Made by a program: the position numbers and the translations under genes
From: DAOMFM01 sp035429825
GTDB taxonomy: Bacteria > Acidobacteriota > Blastocatellia > UBA7656 > JADIYM01
Assembly: GCA_044224215.1 (NCBI GenBank)
Contig: JBGAKX010000028.1
Coordinates: 1 to 40,100, forward strand
Reading direction: 5' to 3'
DNA length: 40,100 nt
In this document: positions 8,823 through 17,264 of the stretch, one piece after another
Numbering within the stretch: position 1 is the first letter of the stretch
How the letters are laid out: the number at the start of each line of letters is the position of its first letter
The notes under the pieces: generated by a model
The model's input: the letters and a program-made list of their open reading frames with translations, nothing else
Databases searched by the model: none
Told to the model about the DNA's origin: nothing

Positions 8823-11624
8823 ATGAACCCGTATGTGCTGTCATTCGGTGGGCGCAGCGGCGTGCAGTTGTGCATACTCGCGCTCGTCTTCGGCTCTTTC
8901 ACTTCAACGTCAGGCGCGGCAGCGACCCGGCTTGCACCAGTTACGCGCACGCCGCGCGCGAGTGCGCCGACGCTGCGCCCTGGGGGCGCGCCGATCGGCG
9001 TTCGACTCACAGCCGGTGCAAACGGCGAGTATTTTGGCGCCGGGATTTTGCGCGGTGATGCCCAGTCCGTTCTCGGTTCGGTCGTGCGGATCGATCCGTC
9101 CGGCGAAGTCCGTGTGCTGCATGACTTTAGCGGCGCGGACGGAGCGCGGCCGGCAGGCATGCTGGTGCGTGCTCGCGACGGATTCCTGTACGGGGTCACG
9201 TCGGATGGCGGAGCGTCGTCGTCGGGTACGGTCTATCGTGTTTTGCCGGATGGCAGCGGGTTTTCGACCGTCTACTCGTTCACCGGCGGTGCGGATGGCG
9301 GCCGTCCTCTGGCGGGACTTGTCGAGACGCGGACCGGCACGCTCGTCGGCACGGCGAGCATCGGCGGGGAAGCTGGTCGCGGTGTGATCTATCAGATCGA
9401 TCAGACCGGATCGTTTCGTGTAATCCACAGCTTTGCTCTGACCGAGGGCATGGCGCCCGCGGCTTCTCTGATGGATCCCGGAACGGGACTCTTGTACGGA
9501 ACGACGCAGGCGGGTGGCCGCGCCGATCTCGGCACGATTTTCGTGGTCAAGCCGAACGGAACGTCGTTCCGCTCGTTGCACGAATTTGCGGTGGCGGAAG
9601 GAGCCGTTCCGGCGTTTGAACTCGTGAGAGGCGCGGACGGCCTGCTGTACGGAACGACGAGCTGGGGCGGAGTATGGAACAACGGGACGATGTTCCGTAT
9701 TTCGCCGGATGGAACGCGCTTTGAGCGTGTCCGGGCGTTCACCGCGAGCCAGCGTGACACGTCTGCGCTCACCGACAAGAGCCGTCCGCAGTCGCTTGCA
9801 GTTGCTCGCGACGGACGGGTTCTCGGAACGGCGTTTACGAGCGTCGAGAACCGACTCGGCGAAGTGTTCAGCGTCCGGACCGATACCGCGGAGTACTCGG
9901 TTCTCTATGGCTTCGACGGTGCTGGTGATCCGCGTGGCGGCCTTGTGCGCGCGGCGGACGGAAACCTCTTTGTGCCCGTGTTCGAATCGAACGCGGCGTT
10001 TGGCGGCGCGGTGATGCATCTGCAGCCGCTCGATGGTTCGGCTGGCGTCGCGTCAAAGCAGGCTCAGCCGGTGAGTGAGCAGCCTGTTGCCGGGGCCATG
10101 CGGACCGACGGGACGGCGGGACCGACTGGTCAGCAGGCATGCACGAATCCCTGGTTCTCGGCGACCAGTTATCCGGAGACGATCTGCAGGTACGCGTTTG
10201 CGCAGGTTGGCGAAGATCTCTATGTCATGAGCGGCGTCGACAACGGCAGTGTCGTCAACACGTGCAACAGGTACAACACTGGAACGAACGCGTGGACCCC
10301 GCTCGCGGCGGTCCCGATTCCTGGCGAGGCGAGTGCTGCAGCCCAGATCGGTGGAAAGATCTACTTTGCCCAAGGAGCTGGTGGCAATGCGTTTGCCATC
10401 TATGACATCGCGGGCAACAGCTGGACGAGTGGACCCGCGGTTCCGGTTGGAGCTGACCGATACGGCGCCGCGGCTGGCGCGTTCAACGGCAATGTCTTCA
10501 TTGTGGGCGGAGGGTCGGCAGGCCCGACGACGGACGTCGAGGTCTACAACATTGCCGGAAACTCATGGAGCGCGGGCACGGCGGCGCCAAGTGGTTACTT
10601 GCTCGGCGGCTACGTGCAGGTAGGGCAGTATCTGTATTGCATCGGCAGTTTCGGAGCATCACCGGCTGCGAATTCAACCGTGTCAATGCGACTTGATATG
10701 TCGTCGGCGCCAGGCACGTGGACTGTCGGACCGGCGTGGACACCGGCGCGTGCCGATTTTGGCCTCGCGAGCTTTGGGTCGAAGATCTATGCGTTGGGCG
10801 GCGAAGACAATGCGGGCGGATTTTTTGACGCCAACAAGATCGTGAACGAGCTTGACGTGTCGGCGTGGCCGGGTGGTACGTGGATCGCGTCGCCTCCTGA
10901 CCTCCCTGGGAATCGTCAGGGGAATCAGGCCGGATACCTCGCGACAACCGGACGTGCTGGCGGCGAGATCTGGAGCACGGGAGGCGTCTTTGGCCGCAAT
11001 GTGCATACGTTCATCAGCGAGCACGTGTACAGACCACAGGGGGCGGATGTCACACCTCCGACGCTGACGTGTCCTGGGAACATCACCGTCGGCGAGAATC
11101 CATCCGGATCGGGTGGAGCCGTGGTGAACTACACGGCGTCTGCAACCGACAACTGCTCCACGCCGTCGGTGGTTTGCTCGCCGCCGTCCGGCTCGACGTT
11201 CCCGCTTGGGACTACGAGTGTCACGTGCACGGCGATGGATGGGAGCGATAACACGGCGACGTGCTCGTTCCAGGTCTCGGTCGTTACGTCGACGTTTACG
11301 GTCTGCTGTGTTGATGATGGGACGGGCAACATCATCGCGATCGATACCAATCCGATGAGCGGGAACTATGGCGCCTGGCAGTTGACGATCGTGGCGACGG
11401 GGCAGACGGTAACCGGAGTTGCAGAGTACGTGCATGACGTGCCTGGACATTCGCTGATCGCGTACGATCACGACGGTCCGACGTCACGGCTCGACTTGAA
11501 CCTCAACTATGCTTCGCACACGTGCACGGCGACGATTCGGGATCTCACGAACAACGCACGGTACGTGATTCGCGATCGCAACATTCTCAACAATCCGCCG
11601 TGTACCGGCGGCGGACAGATGTAA
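8823..11624 (+). CDS. Secreted GloVer-repeat / Kelch / HYR multidomain protein
   Basis: 933-residue exported protein. The ATG at 8823 follows AGGAGAG by 7 bases and gives a signal peptide (VQLCILALVFGSFTSTSGAAA); an upstream in-frame extension is rejected. Residues of about 75-420 are GloVer-type tandem repeats, with units such as GFLYGVTSDGG, GTVYRVLPDGSGF and LYGTTSWGG. Residues 440-740 are Kelch repeats, for example AFNGNVFIVGGG followed by VEVYNIAGNSWSAG. Residues 741-820 form a HYR domain (PPTLTCPGNITV with a DNCSTPSVVCSPPSGSTFPLG core). The C-terminal 110 residues are an unrecognised beta-rich domain with several Cys. The domains suggest an extracellular or surface binding protein; the ligand is unknown. 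Confidence 0.9.
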   Translation: MNPYVLSFGGRSGVQLCILALVFGSFTSTSGAAATRLAPVTRTPRASAPTLRPGGAPIGVRLTAGANGEYFGAGILRGDAQSVLGSVVRIDPSGEVRVLHDFSGADGARPAGMLVRARDGFLYGVTSDGGASSSGTVYRVLPDGSGFSTVYSFTGGADGGRPLAGLVETRTGTLVGTASIGGEAGRGVIYQIDQTGSFRVIHSFALTEGMAPAASLMDPGTGLLYGTTQAGGRADLGTIFVVKPNGTSFRSLHEFAVAEGAVPAFELVRGADGLLYGTTSWGGVWNNGTMFRISPDGTRFERVRAFTASQRDTSALTDKSRPQSLAVARDGRVLGTAFTSVENRLGEVFSVRTDTAEYSVLYGFDGAGDPRGGLVRAADGNLFVPVFESNAAFGGAVMHLQPLDGSAGVASKQAQPVSEQPVAGAMRTDGTAGPTGQQACTNPWFSATSYPETICRYAFAQVGEDLYVMSGVDNGSVVNTCNRYNTGTNAWTPLAAVPIPGEASAAAQIGGKIYFAQGAGGNAFAIYDIAGNSWTSGPAVPVGADRYGAAAGAFNGNVFIVGGGSAGPTTDVEVYNIAGNSWSAGTAAPSGYLLGGYVQVGQYLYCIGSFGASPAANSTVSMRLDMSSAPGTWTVGPAWTPARADFGLASFGSKIYALGGEDNAGGFFDANKIVNELDVSAWPGGTWIASPPDLPGNRQGNQAGYLATTGRAGGEIWSTGGVFGRNVHTFISEHVYRPQGADVTPPTLTCPGNITVGENPSGSGGAVVNYTASATDNCSTPSVVCSPPSGSTFPLGTTSVTCTAMDGSDNTATCSFQVSVVTSTFTVCCVDDGTGNIIAIDTNPMSGNYGAWQLTIVATGQTVTGVAEYVHDVPGHSLIAYDHDGPTSRLDLNLNYASHTCTATIRDLTNNARYVIRDRNILNNPPCTGGGQM

Positions 11625-11627
11625 ACA

Positions 11628-11666
11628 GAAGAGGGGCTTGTGTGGAAAACACGCAAGCCCCTCTTC
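11628..11666. terminator. Long perfect hairpin, likely bidirectional terminator
   Basis: GAAGAGGGGCTTG (11628-11640) pairs perfectly with CAAGCCCCTCTTC (11654-11666), and the inner bases extend the stem by about four more pairs around a GAAAA loop. It lies just after the stop codon of the GloVer/Kelch gene and just before the end of the convergent DUF5666-like gene. The T-run is short (GTTT on the plus side, TGTTT on the minus side). Confidence 0.8.
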
Positions 11667-11708
11667 GTTTCCACCTTCGAATCCGTCTGGATTTCTCGGT
11701 GACGTTTG

Positions 11709-12296
11709 CTACTGTGCTGGTGGCGATCCGCCCAGTATCCGCTCCGCGATGAATTGATTGTTCGGATCGCGTTCGCCGCGAGCCCGGAGTCGATCGCCCG
11801 CGAGAAAATCGGCGACGGTCGCCTGCTGGCGGTTTCTGATGATATGGGTGTCGGGAGTAGCATAGATGACGGCCGTCGATCCTGCCTCGGTTGTGATGGT
11901 GATCGCGCTCTGAGCGGGGTCAACGCTGACGACCACGCCGGCAATTCGTGCGACATCGGGATTCGGTCGTCGATCGGTGCCGCGAACGGCTCTGGCGACG
12001 AGCGTGCCGCCGGGGTCGAGGCTGCCGCGTGCGGTGACTCCGTCGCCTTCGAGAAAGTCGTCGAGCGTTGCCGGTTGACCGTTTCGGACGAACGTGGTTT
12101 CGGAGCTCGTCGTGATGGTTGCGGAGGTTCCGTCGCGTCGTTCGACGACAATCGAATTGTCCGTGATCGATGTGATGCGTCCACGGACGCGGGCACCGAG
12201 TGGGTCGTTGGATTGGGCGAATACGCTTGCCTGGATTGCGAAGAGTGCGAGGCACGTCATTAGAAGCGTGGCGAAGAGCTTGCCGGTGCGAATCAT
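11709..12296 (-). CDS. Secreted DUF5666-like protein
   Basis: 195-residue exported protein. The ATG at 12296 has AAGGAGA just upstream; an in-frame start 96 bases earlier is less likely. The signal peptide is LFATLLMTCLALFAIQASVFAQ. Two tandem beta-rich modules of about 70 residues follow. The first contains RVRGRITSITDNSIVVERRD and the second IAGVVVSVDPAQSAITITT; each is followed by a T.(F/H)(V/I)RN(G/R)Q segment and a (E/A)GD..(T/R)ARG segment. This pattern matches DUF5666, a family of OB-like repeats without a defined function. The gene converges on the GloVer/Kelch gene with the strong hairpin between them. Confidence 0.8.
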   Translation of the reverse strand: MIRTGKLFATLLMTCLALFAIQASVFAQSNDPLGARVRGRITSITDNSIVVERRDGTSATITTSSETTFVRNGQPATLDDFLEGDGVTARGSLDPGGTLVARAVRGTDRRPNPDVARIAGVVVSVDPAQSAITITTEAGSTAVIYATPDTHIIRNRQQATVADFLAGDRLRARGERDPNNQFIAERILGGSPPAQ

Positions 12297-12461
12297 GTCG
12301 AATCTCCTTGATTTGGAAGCCTGGTCGTCGGCGCGCGTCCACGCCTGACCATTCGCGGCCTGAATCTCTGTCGACGTCCGTATAGACGTCACGGAGGTTG
12401 AAAAAAGTCGGGCGTTCTCGGCGGGAGTTTCTGGTGTGGTGGTGGGCGGCTTTCCGAGTTC

Positions 12462-13154
12462 TTATTGTCTGGCGAGAGCGATGAGCGCGGCGCGTGCCTC
12501 GTCTGCGGTGTGGACGGGGATGTTGAAGTCGAACCTGAGCTTTCTCTTTCCTACGAGCATGTCGAAGCCGGCGTGGTCTATTCCAGTCATGGCGACTTGC
12601 TCGGCAGCTGGTTCGCCGAGCAGTTCGCAGTAGCGTGACAGTGCGCGCTGGTGATCCATGTTCATGTGGTCGACGATGGCGTCTTCGGAGTCGCGGAACG
12701 GATTGTCGACGAGCATCGCGTCGGGTTCGATCCAGTGGATCTGGCCGAAGCCTCCGATGAAGCGGGCCCGGACGAGGCGGATGCGGTAGAGCGAAAAGTC
12801 GTGCGTTTCGAAGTACGACTCGGACCACGGAAAGTGACGCAGGTATCGCGCCCGCGCTGAGGTGTCGGATGCGGGGACAGGTTCTGCGTTACCGATCCAC
12901 GTGATGCGGCCGCTCTCTTGGGGATCCTGGGCGAACCGGTCGAAGACGGTCAGCGAGACGCGCGCGTCGGCGTGTATGTTGCGGGTGTGTTGTGCGATGT
13001 CGCTGAGCAGCATGCACGGTGCGCTCCGATGGTCGAGCGCGTAGGGTGCGATCGATCCGAACGGATAGCCTTTGATGTCGCGCGAGTGCGTGGAGAGGAC
13101 TCCGGTGTTCTCGTGGTTGAGAAGGCGGCGTGCGGCTTCGGCGGTTGGCTGCAT
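12462..13154 (-). CDS. HugZ-like pyridoxamine 5'-phosphate oxidase-fold protein
   Basis: 230 residues with an N-terminal split-barrel flavin-binding fold (TGVLSTHSRDIKGYPFGS, then LLSDIAQHTRNIHADARVSL and RITWIGNAEPV) and a C-terminal DUF2470-type domain from about residue 165 (DAIVDHMNMDHQRALSRYC). This arrangement is that of HugZ-type proteins, some of which bind and degrade heme; others bind only FMN or F420-like cofactors. The start at 13154 is preferred. The in-frame extension to 13256 is simply translated repeat sequence (GLSPSHCGRAVPVT) and has no family support. No heme uptake genes are adjacent, so heme degradation is possible but not shown. Confidence 0.88.
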   Translation of the reverse strand: MQPTAEAARRLLNHENTGVLSTHSRDIKGYPFGSIAPYALDHRSAPCMLLSDIAQHTRNIHADARVSLTVFDRFAQDPQESGRITWIGNAEPVPASDTSARARYLRHFPWSESYFETHDFSLYRIRLVRARFIGGFGQIHWIEPDAMLVDNPFRDSEDAIVDHMNMDHQRALSRYCELLGEPAAEQVAMTGIDHAGFDMLVGKRKLRFDFNIPVHTADEARAALIALARQ

Positions 13155-13175
13155 GAGTCGAATCTTAGCGCAGTT

Positions 13176-13254
13176 GTGACGGGGACAGCCCTGCGCCATC
13201 GTGTGACTCGTGACGGGGACAGCTCTGCCACAGTGTGACGGGGACAGCCCTGCC
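13176..13254. repeat. Cluster of three GTGACGGGGACAGCCCTGCC repeats
   Basis: Three copies with core GTGACGGGGACAGCCCTGC (one has GCTCTGC) lie near 13176-13197, 13210-13229 and 13234-13253, between the HugZ-like gene and the 3' end of the RAYT gene. They read in the opposite orientation to the copies upstream of the RAYT gene at 14.6 and 15.0-15.2 kb, so the transposase is bracketed by inverted repeat clusters. Confidence 0.78.
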
Positions 13255-13489
13255 ACAGTGAGGCAGATGATGAGCTCCTGGCCATGCGGTGTCCCATTGG
13301 TGCTCGAATGCGAAGGCGAGCTCGCTTGCGACCGGGCGCCGCCTGGCTGCTGACGGGCTCCGATCGGCTTCGGTACGGTGAGAAAGGGGTGGAGAGACCT
13401 CTCGGCTGCTAATACGTCTCCGCCGTCTTGGCCTGTCGGGCTGGAACTCCGATCTATGATCGCAGACGCTGACTGTCGCTACCGGGCGT

Positions 13490-14551
13490 TCAAACGCGCC
13501 ATGGAGCGCCGCGCAGATCAAACGTGAGTCGCTGCTCGAGCCTCGAGAGTACTTCGTTCGTGGACTTGCACGTTAGTCGTTCAGCCCGTATCCGGTCTAT
13601 CGATTGCCCAGCGAGGTCTGTCGAAGTCGTCAGCGTTGACGCGATGCGCCTTTCCCCCTCGGCCCCGAACCGCCACAGCGCGTAGGCAAGAATCTCGCCA
13701 CGCTCGATGAGACGTCCTGCGATCCGGTCGAGGGCGTCAAGCACAATCGATCGCCTGTGCCCCCGATACGTCGGACACGCCAACGGTGGCGGCTCGGACT
13801 CACTCACTGCCGGCGGTGACGCATCCGCGATTACCAATTCCGGGAATAGATGATCGAGCGTTTCGCCCACACGCATCCGCAGGTGCGTCACGAACTGCAC
13901 GCCCGTCCGACCCTGCCGCGACACGTCCGGGTCCAGCCAGTCGCCGGCGACAAGACATTCAAACCGCTGTCGCCGCACCCGCTCAAGCCGCGTAGTCCTC
14001 GGCCGTGGCAGCGTGTCAAGAAGCGCCTCGATTCCTCCAAAGAGCTCAACCAACGCAGTACAACCCGTTGATGACTGAATCTCGGAGACATGGATCGCAG
14101 CACTCGACCACAGGTAGCTGGCAGGGGAGTTGGCAAGTGGCTCGCGGCATCTCATCGGATTGAGCAGGATGTAATCGACAACGGTCTGGTAATCGCGCGC
14201 CGAACCGATGCGGCGGCTGAAGAAACGGTCACCAAAGACGTGCCCGTCGCCGCGGCATCCCGACGAATCGCGGACAAAGCGGGCATATGCCGTGCCAAGC
14301 CGCAGCATCATGCGGGAGAGCATGCCGCGTGGATCCTCGACGAGGAGGTGGAAGTGGTTTGTCATCAGGCAGAAGCAGTGAACTCGAAGTCCGTCGTCGA
14401 GACAGAACGACGCGAGCATTGAGAGAAACACAAGTCGATCGGCGGCCGAACGAAACAGCGCATTGCGTCCAACACCGCGGTTTGTGACGTGGTGCAGACC
14501 GTTGGCCTGGGCGGTAGTGGCCCAGAACCGGTTTCGAGCGAGGCGTGCCAC
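13490..14551 (-). CDS. REP-associated tyrosine transposase (RAYT, Y1-type HUH)
   Basis: 353-residue protein of the IS200/IS605-like Y1 transposase family in its REP-associated branch. The N-terminal ANGLHHVTNRGVGRN segment and the HUH metal motif in CLMTNHFHLLVEDPRG (about residues 60-75) are present. The GHVFGDRFFSRRI segment and the helix with the likely catalytic tyrosine, DYQTVVDYILLNPMRCRE (about 118-135), follow. The C-terminal 200 residues are a longer extension with a basic helical end. The start is GTG at 14551, giving the typical MAR- opening of the family. In the family these enzymes bind and cleave REP hairpins as single-stranded DNA. Repeat clusters on both sides are the probable partners. 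Confidence 0.92.
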   Translation of the reverse strand: MARLARNRFWATTAQANGLHHVTNRGVGRNALFRSAADRLVFLSMLASFCLDDGLRVHCFCLMTNHFHLLVEDPRGMLSRMMLRLGTAYARFVRDSSGCRGDGHVFGDRFFSRRIGSARDYQTVVDYILLNPMRCREPLANSPASYLWSSAAIHVSEIQSSTGCTALVELFGGIEALLDTLPRPRTTRLERVRRQRFECLVAGDWLDPDVSRQGRTGVQFVTHLRMRVGETLDHLFPELVIADASPPAVSESEPPPLACPTYRGHRRSIVLDALDRIAGRLIERGEILAYALWRFGAEGERRIASTLTTSTDLAGQSIDRIRAERLTCKSTNEVLSRLEQRLTFDLRGAPWRV

Positions 14552-14588
14552 GCACTACTATCGAGCTAAGAGCGGAAGAGTTGCGTCC

Positions 14589-14957
14589 CTACTTCTTGCG
14601 TAGGGCTGTCCCCGCCAATAGGACCAACAACACGCAATGCGCCACCGCCGCCGGCCACAAGAGCGGCCCGACCCAGAATCCCCGGATTCCAAGAACAACC
14701 AGATAGGCTGCGACTAGCGCGTTGTAGACCAACATAGCCGTGAGCGCAGTCGAATCGCGTTCGCCCGATTCCCGCCCCGGCCAGCACGCGATCCCCAGCG
14801 ACAACAACCCAAGTCCCGCCACACGTCCGACCGGCACACTCACGCCGGACAAGTCCCCCGCAAGCAGCAGCCGCACAACGACCGTCGGCACGAACATCAG
14901 CGACACACCCGTCGCCATCTCAATAGCAGACGCAATCCTGAGTAAGTGCTTTGTCAC
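14589..14957 (-). CDS. Small integral membrane protein
   Basis: 122 residues with four predicted hydrophobic segments: IEMATGVSLMFVPTVVVRLL, VGRVAGLGLLSLGIACW, ALTAMLVYNALVAAYLVVLG and PLLWPAAVAHCVLLVLLAG. The start is a GTG at 14957 without a clear ribosome site, so the N-terminus is uncertain. The last codons (GTALRKK and stop) coincide with a copy of the GGGGACAGCCCTAC repeat. No function is known. It is similar in style to small hypothetical membrane proteins found singly in many soil bacteria. Confidence 0.7.
   Translation of the reverse strand: MTKHLLRIASAIEMATGVSLMFVPTVVVRLLLAGDLSGVSVPVGRVAGLGLLSLGIACWPGRESGERDSTALTAMLVYNALVAAYLVVLGIRGFWVGPLLWPAAVAHCVLLVLLAGTALRKK
14598..14616. repeat. 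Repeat copy inside the 3' end of the membrane protein gene
   Basis: GCGTAGGGCTGTCCCCGCC matches the dispersed repeat core and lies within the last codons of the minus-strand membrane protein gene, 46 bases upstream of the RAYT start. Confidence 0.6.
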
Positions 14958-15034
14958 GTTATGAATCCAGTTTGATCAATGCAATCAAACAGCCAATGGC
15001 TGAAAGCTCAATCCGATGACGTCTGCGCACCCAA

Positions 15035-15155
15035 CTAAGGCTGTCCCCTGCACGATCCCTACTAAGACTGTCCCTGACACGACAAACAACAAGGCCTGTC
15101 CCCGACATGAGACATGACAAGGCCTGTCCCCGACACGACAGTCCCCGACACGACA
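15035..15155. repeat. Degenerate cluster of CTGTCCCC repeats
   Basis: Five diverged units: CTAAGGCTGTCCCCTG (15035), CTAAGACTGTCCCTGACACG (15062), CAAGGCCTGTCCCCGACA (15090), GACAAGGCCTGTCCCCGACA (15116) and CAGTCCCCGACACGACA (15139). They lie between the membrane protein start and the ankyrin protein stop codon. Units alternate with CGACACGACA-type spacers, suggesting local duplication. Confidence 0.7.
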
Positions 15156-17042
15156 CTACCGTGCCCCCGATCCCGCCGACAGAACGCTCGCGTGCAGCAC
15201 ATGCCCATACCCCCGAGCCAGATCCGAGGCGCGCCGTCCCTCCCTGTTCTTCACACCCAGATCTGCGCCAGCCGCGATCAACCGCTTCAACACCGCCGAA
15301 TCGCCAAAGTCGACCGACGCCGCATACATCGCCGGCGTCATTCCAAACCCGTCCACGAAGTTCACGTTCGCGCCGGCCCGTATCAACACGTCCACCGCAG
15401 CGACCCGGTTGTAGATCGCTGCCCACCCCAACGCCGACACCCCGCTGTCATCCGAAGCATTTGGGTCGACGCCATGCTCAACCAGACACGCAAGCACGTC
15501 GTCATCACCGCTCGATGCCACCCACGCGAGCGGGGTGAGCGGAGTCATTCCAAGGACCTTCATCCTCTTGTCGCGCTCGGCACCCGCGTCAAGCAGCACG
15601 CGGACGATGGCCGGATCCCGCGCAAACAAGCCAAAAAACACCGCGGACGCTTCATTTCGAACCTCGACACCCGGCGGCGAATTCGGCTTTGCACCGCTTG
15701 CGAGCAGCAGCCGCACCGTCTCAACGTTTCCGTGAAAATGCGCCGCAACCATCAACGGCGTGATGCCCGTCAGAGCTGCCGCATTCACGTCGGCTCCGCG
15801 CGCAACAAGCAACTTCACCTTGTCCAAGTCGCGAGCCGCAAGCATCAGCGCCGACGTCCCCTGCGCTGTTTTCACATTCGGATCGAGCCCCTTGTCGAGC
15901 AGTCGAGCGAGCTCACGCGCATTTCCATTCAACGCAACCTCGATCCACTCCGCCCGATCTCCGCCACCGACCCCCGCAAGCGGCATTTCCGCCCCACCCG
16001 AACCGCGCAAAACCGGGAGCGTCTGCAGCAACGCAGTCGCTGCCCACGTCGTGCCCATCATCGACACGAACTGATCGTGACCATAAGGAAACCCGCTTTC
16101 GAAGTACGGCGGACTGACCGGTGCCGGCGGATGCAACCGGGACGCCACGTGCCACGATCCGTCAGGCATCTGCGTATCGAGAAGCCACCGCACACCACGC
16201 TGGTAAGCGCGATCCCGGACCGGCAACTCGCCCGACTCGTACAGCGCATACAGCGCCAGACCCGTCGAGTAGGCATCGCTCGCTCGCCACGACAGCTCCG
16301 ACCATCCGCCGTCCTCGTGTTGCTCGAGGAGCAGTTGCCGCGCCGCATCCGAACACGCCGCCTTGCTCGCGCCTGTCCATTTCAGCCCGAGCAGCTGATA
16401 TGCCCGATCCTCCGTATCCCGCGGCTTGTTACGCGCAAGCCACTCTCTGGCGCGGCGCATGCGCTCGCTTCGTTCGCCCTCCAAGGCCGAAGGGAGATAC
16501 ATTCCAATCGCCTTCGCGCAAATGGCCGTCGCCGAAAACGGTGAATACGCCTGCGGCGGCCTGCCGTCCGTCGACAGCCAACTCCCGTCGGAACGTTGAG
16601 CAGCCGCGATGAACTGACTGTAAGCCGACGTCGATGGTCCGGGCTTCAGGCCAGCGTCGTGCGCCGCGACAAGCGCCCAGCCGTCAAAGAACACGTCGAC
16701 ATAATCTGTCCGTTGCACCGCAAGGTCAAAATCGCCCAGGTATGACAGTGCGGCGACGTCAGTCTCCCGAAATATCCTTTCGTCAACGGCGACACCACGC
16801 TCGCGCGCCAGCTGCAAGGGGATCTGCGGCTCCAAGACGTGATGGCAGGACGCGCATGTCTGCGCCTTCCTCCATGTCACCTGCGATTGCTGCATCAGTT
16901 CGACAGCCCGCGTCGCCGCCGCCCGCACCGCAGAATCATCCACATTCGAAGCAACGACGCGTCGCGGCATCGACTGCGCATCTGTGACAAGCAGCGCAAC
17001 GACACCTACGAGCGAGAGCCCAGCAACAACGGCGAATCTCAT
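15156..17042 (-). CDS. Exported protein with CxxCH motif, terpene-cyclase-like toroid and ankyrin repeats
   Basis: 628 residues. The ATG at 17042 follows CCGGAGGTCAAA. The signal peptide is RFAVVAGLSLVGVVALLVTDA. A CASCH motif at residues 63-67, within TWRKAQTCASCHHVLEPQIP, is a possible c-type heme site. Residues of about 90-385 resemble the squalene-hopene cyclase/prenyltransferase alpha-alpha toroid, with QW-like DGSWLSTDG, EDGGWSELSWR and PDGSWHVASR motifs, but no DXDD catalytic motif was seen. Residues 415-620 are about six ankyrin repeats (TSALMLAARD, GITPLMVAAHF, LTPLAWVASSG, VSALGWAAIYN, MTPAMYAASVD). Single-heme attachment and a periplasmic interaction role are inference. Confidence 0.87.
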   Translation of the reverse strand: MRFAVVAGLSLVGVVALLVTDAQSMPRRVVASNVDDSAVRAAATRAVELMQQSQVTWRKAQTCASCHHVLEPQIPLQLARERGVAVDERIFRETDVAALSYLGDFDLAVQRTDYVDVFFDGWALVAAHDAGLKPGPSTSAYSQFIAAAQRSDGSWLSTDGRPPQAYSPFSATAICAKAIGMYLPSALEGERSERMRRAREWLARNKPRDTEDRAYQLLGLKWTGASKAACSDAARQLLLEQHEDGGWSELSWRASDAYSTGLALYALYESGELPVRDRAYQRGVRWLLDTQMPDGSWHVASRLHPPAPVSPPYFESGFPYGHDQFVSMMGTTWAATALLQTLPVLRGSGGAEMPLAGVGGGDRAEWIEVALNGNARELARLLDKGLDPNVKTAQGTSALMLAARDLDKVKLLVARGADVNAAALTGITPLMVAAHFHGNVETVRLLLASGAKPNSPPGVEVRNEASAVFFGLFARDPAIVRVLLDAGAERDKRMKVLGMTPLTPLAWVASSGDDDVLACLVEHGVDPNASDDSGVSALGWAAIYNRVAAVDVLIRAGANVNFVDGFGMTPAMYAASVDFGDSAVLKRLIAAGADLGVKNREGRRASDLARGYGHVLHASVLSAGSGAR

Positions 17043-17264
17043 TTTGACCTCCGGGCCGCGACACGGCCGAGTTGATCGAACCCCGATGCACCGGCAGGTA
17101 TCGCGTGCATCGCACCCTCGCTCGCCGAATCTGCAGTCTACGAGCAACGATTCGCCAATGAAAGCGCGCGAACGCCGCCTCCGCCCAAAATCTCGTCTAT
17201 TGCATCCGTCAATCCATTCCGTTATGAAGTCGGATCGTACTCGCCCCCTGGAATGTGACACGCC

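Noticed and set aside
13176..15155. CRISPR-like array
   Set aside because: Units are short, diverged, irregularly spaced and found in both orientations, with no cas genes; REP-type elements explain them better.
15114..16544. 476-codon plus-strand frame across the ankyrin protein gene
   Set aside because: It starts inside the repeat cluster and is Arg/Pro/His-rich without any motif; the minus-strand gene has a signal peptide and clear domains.
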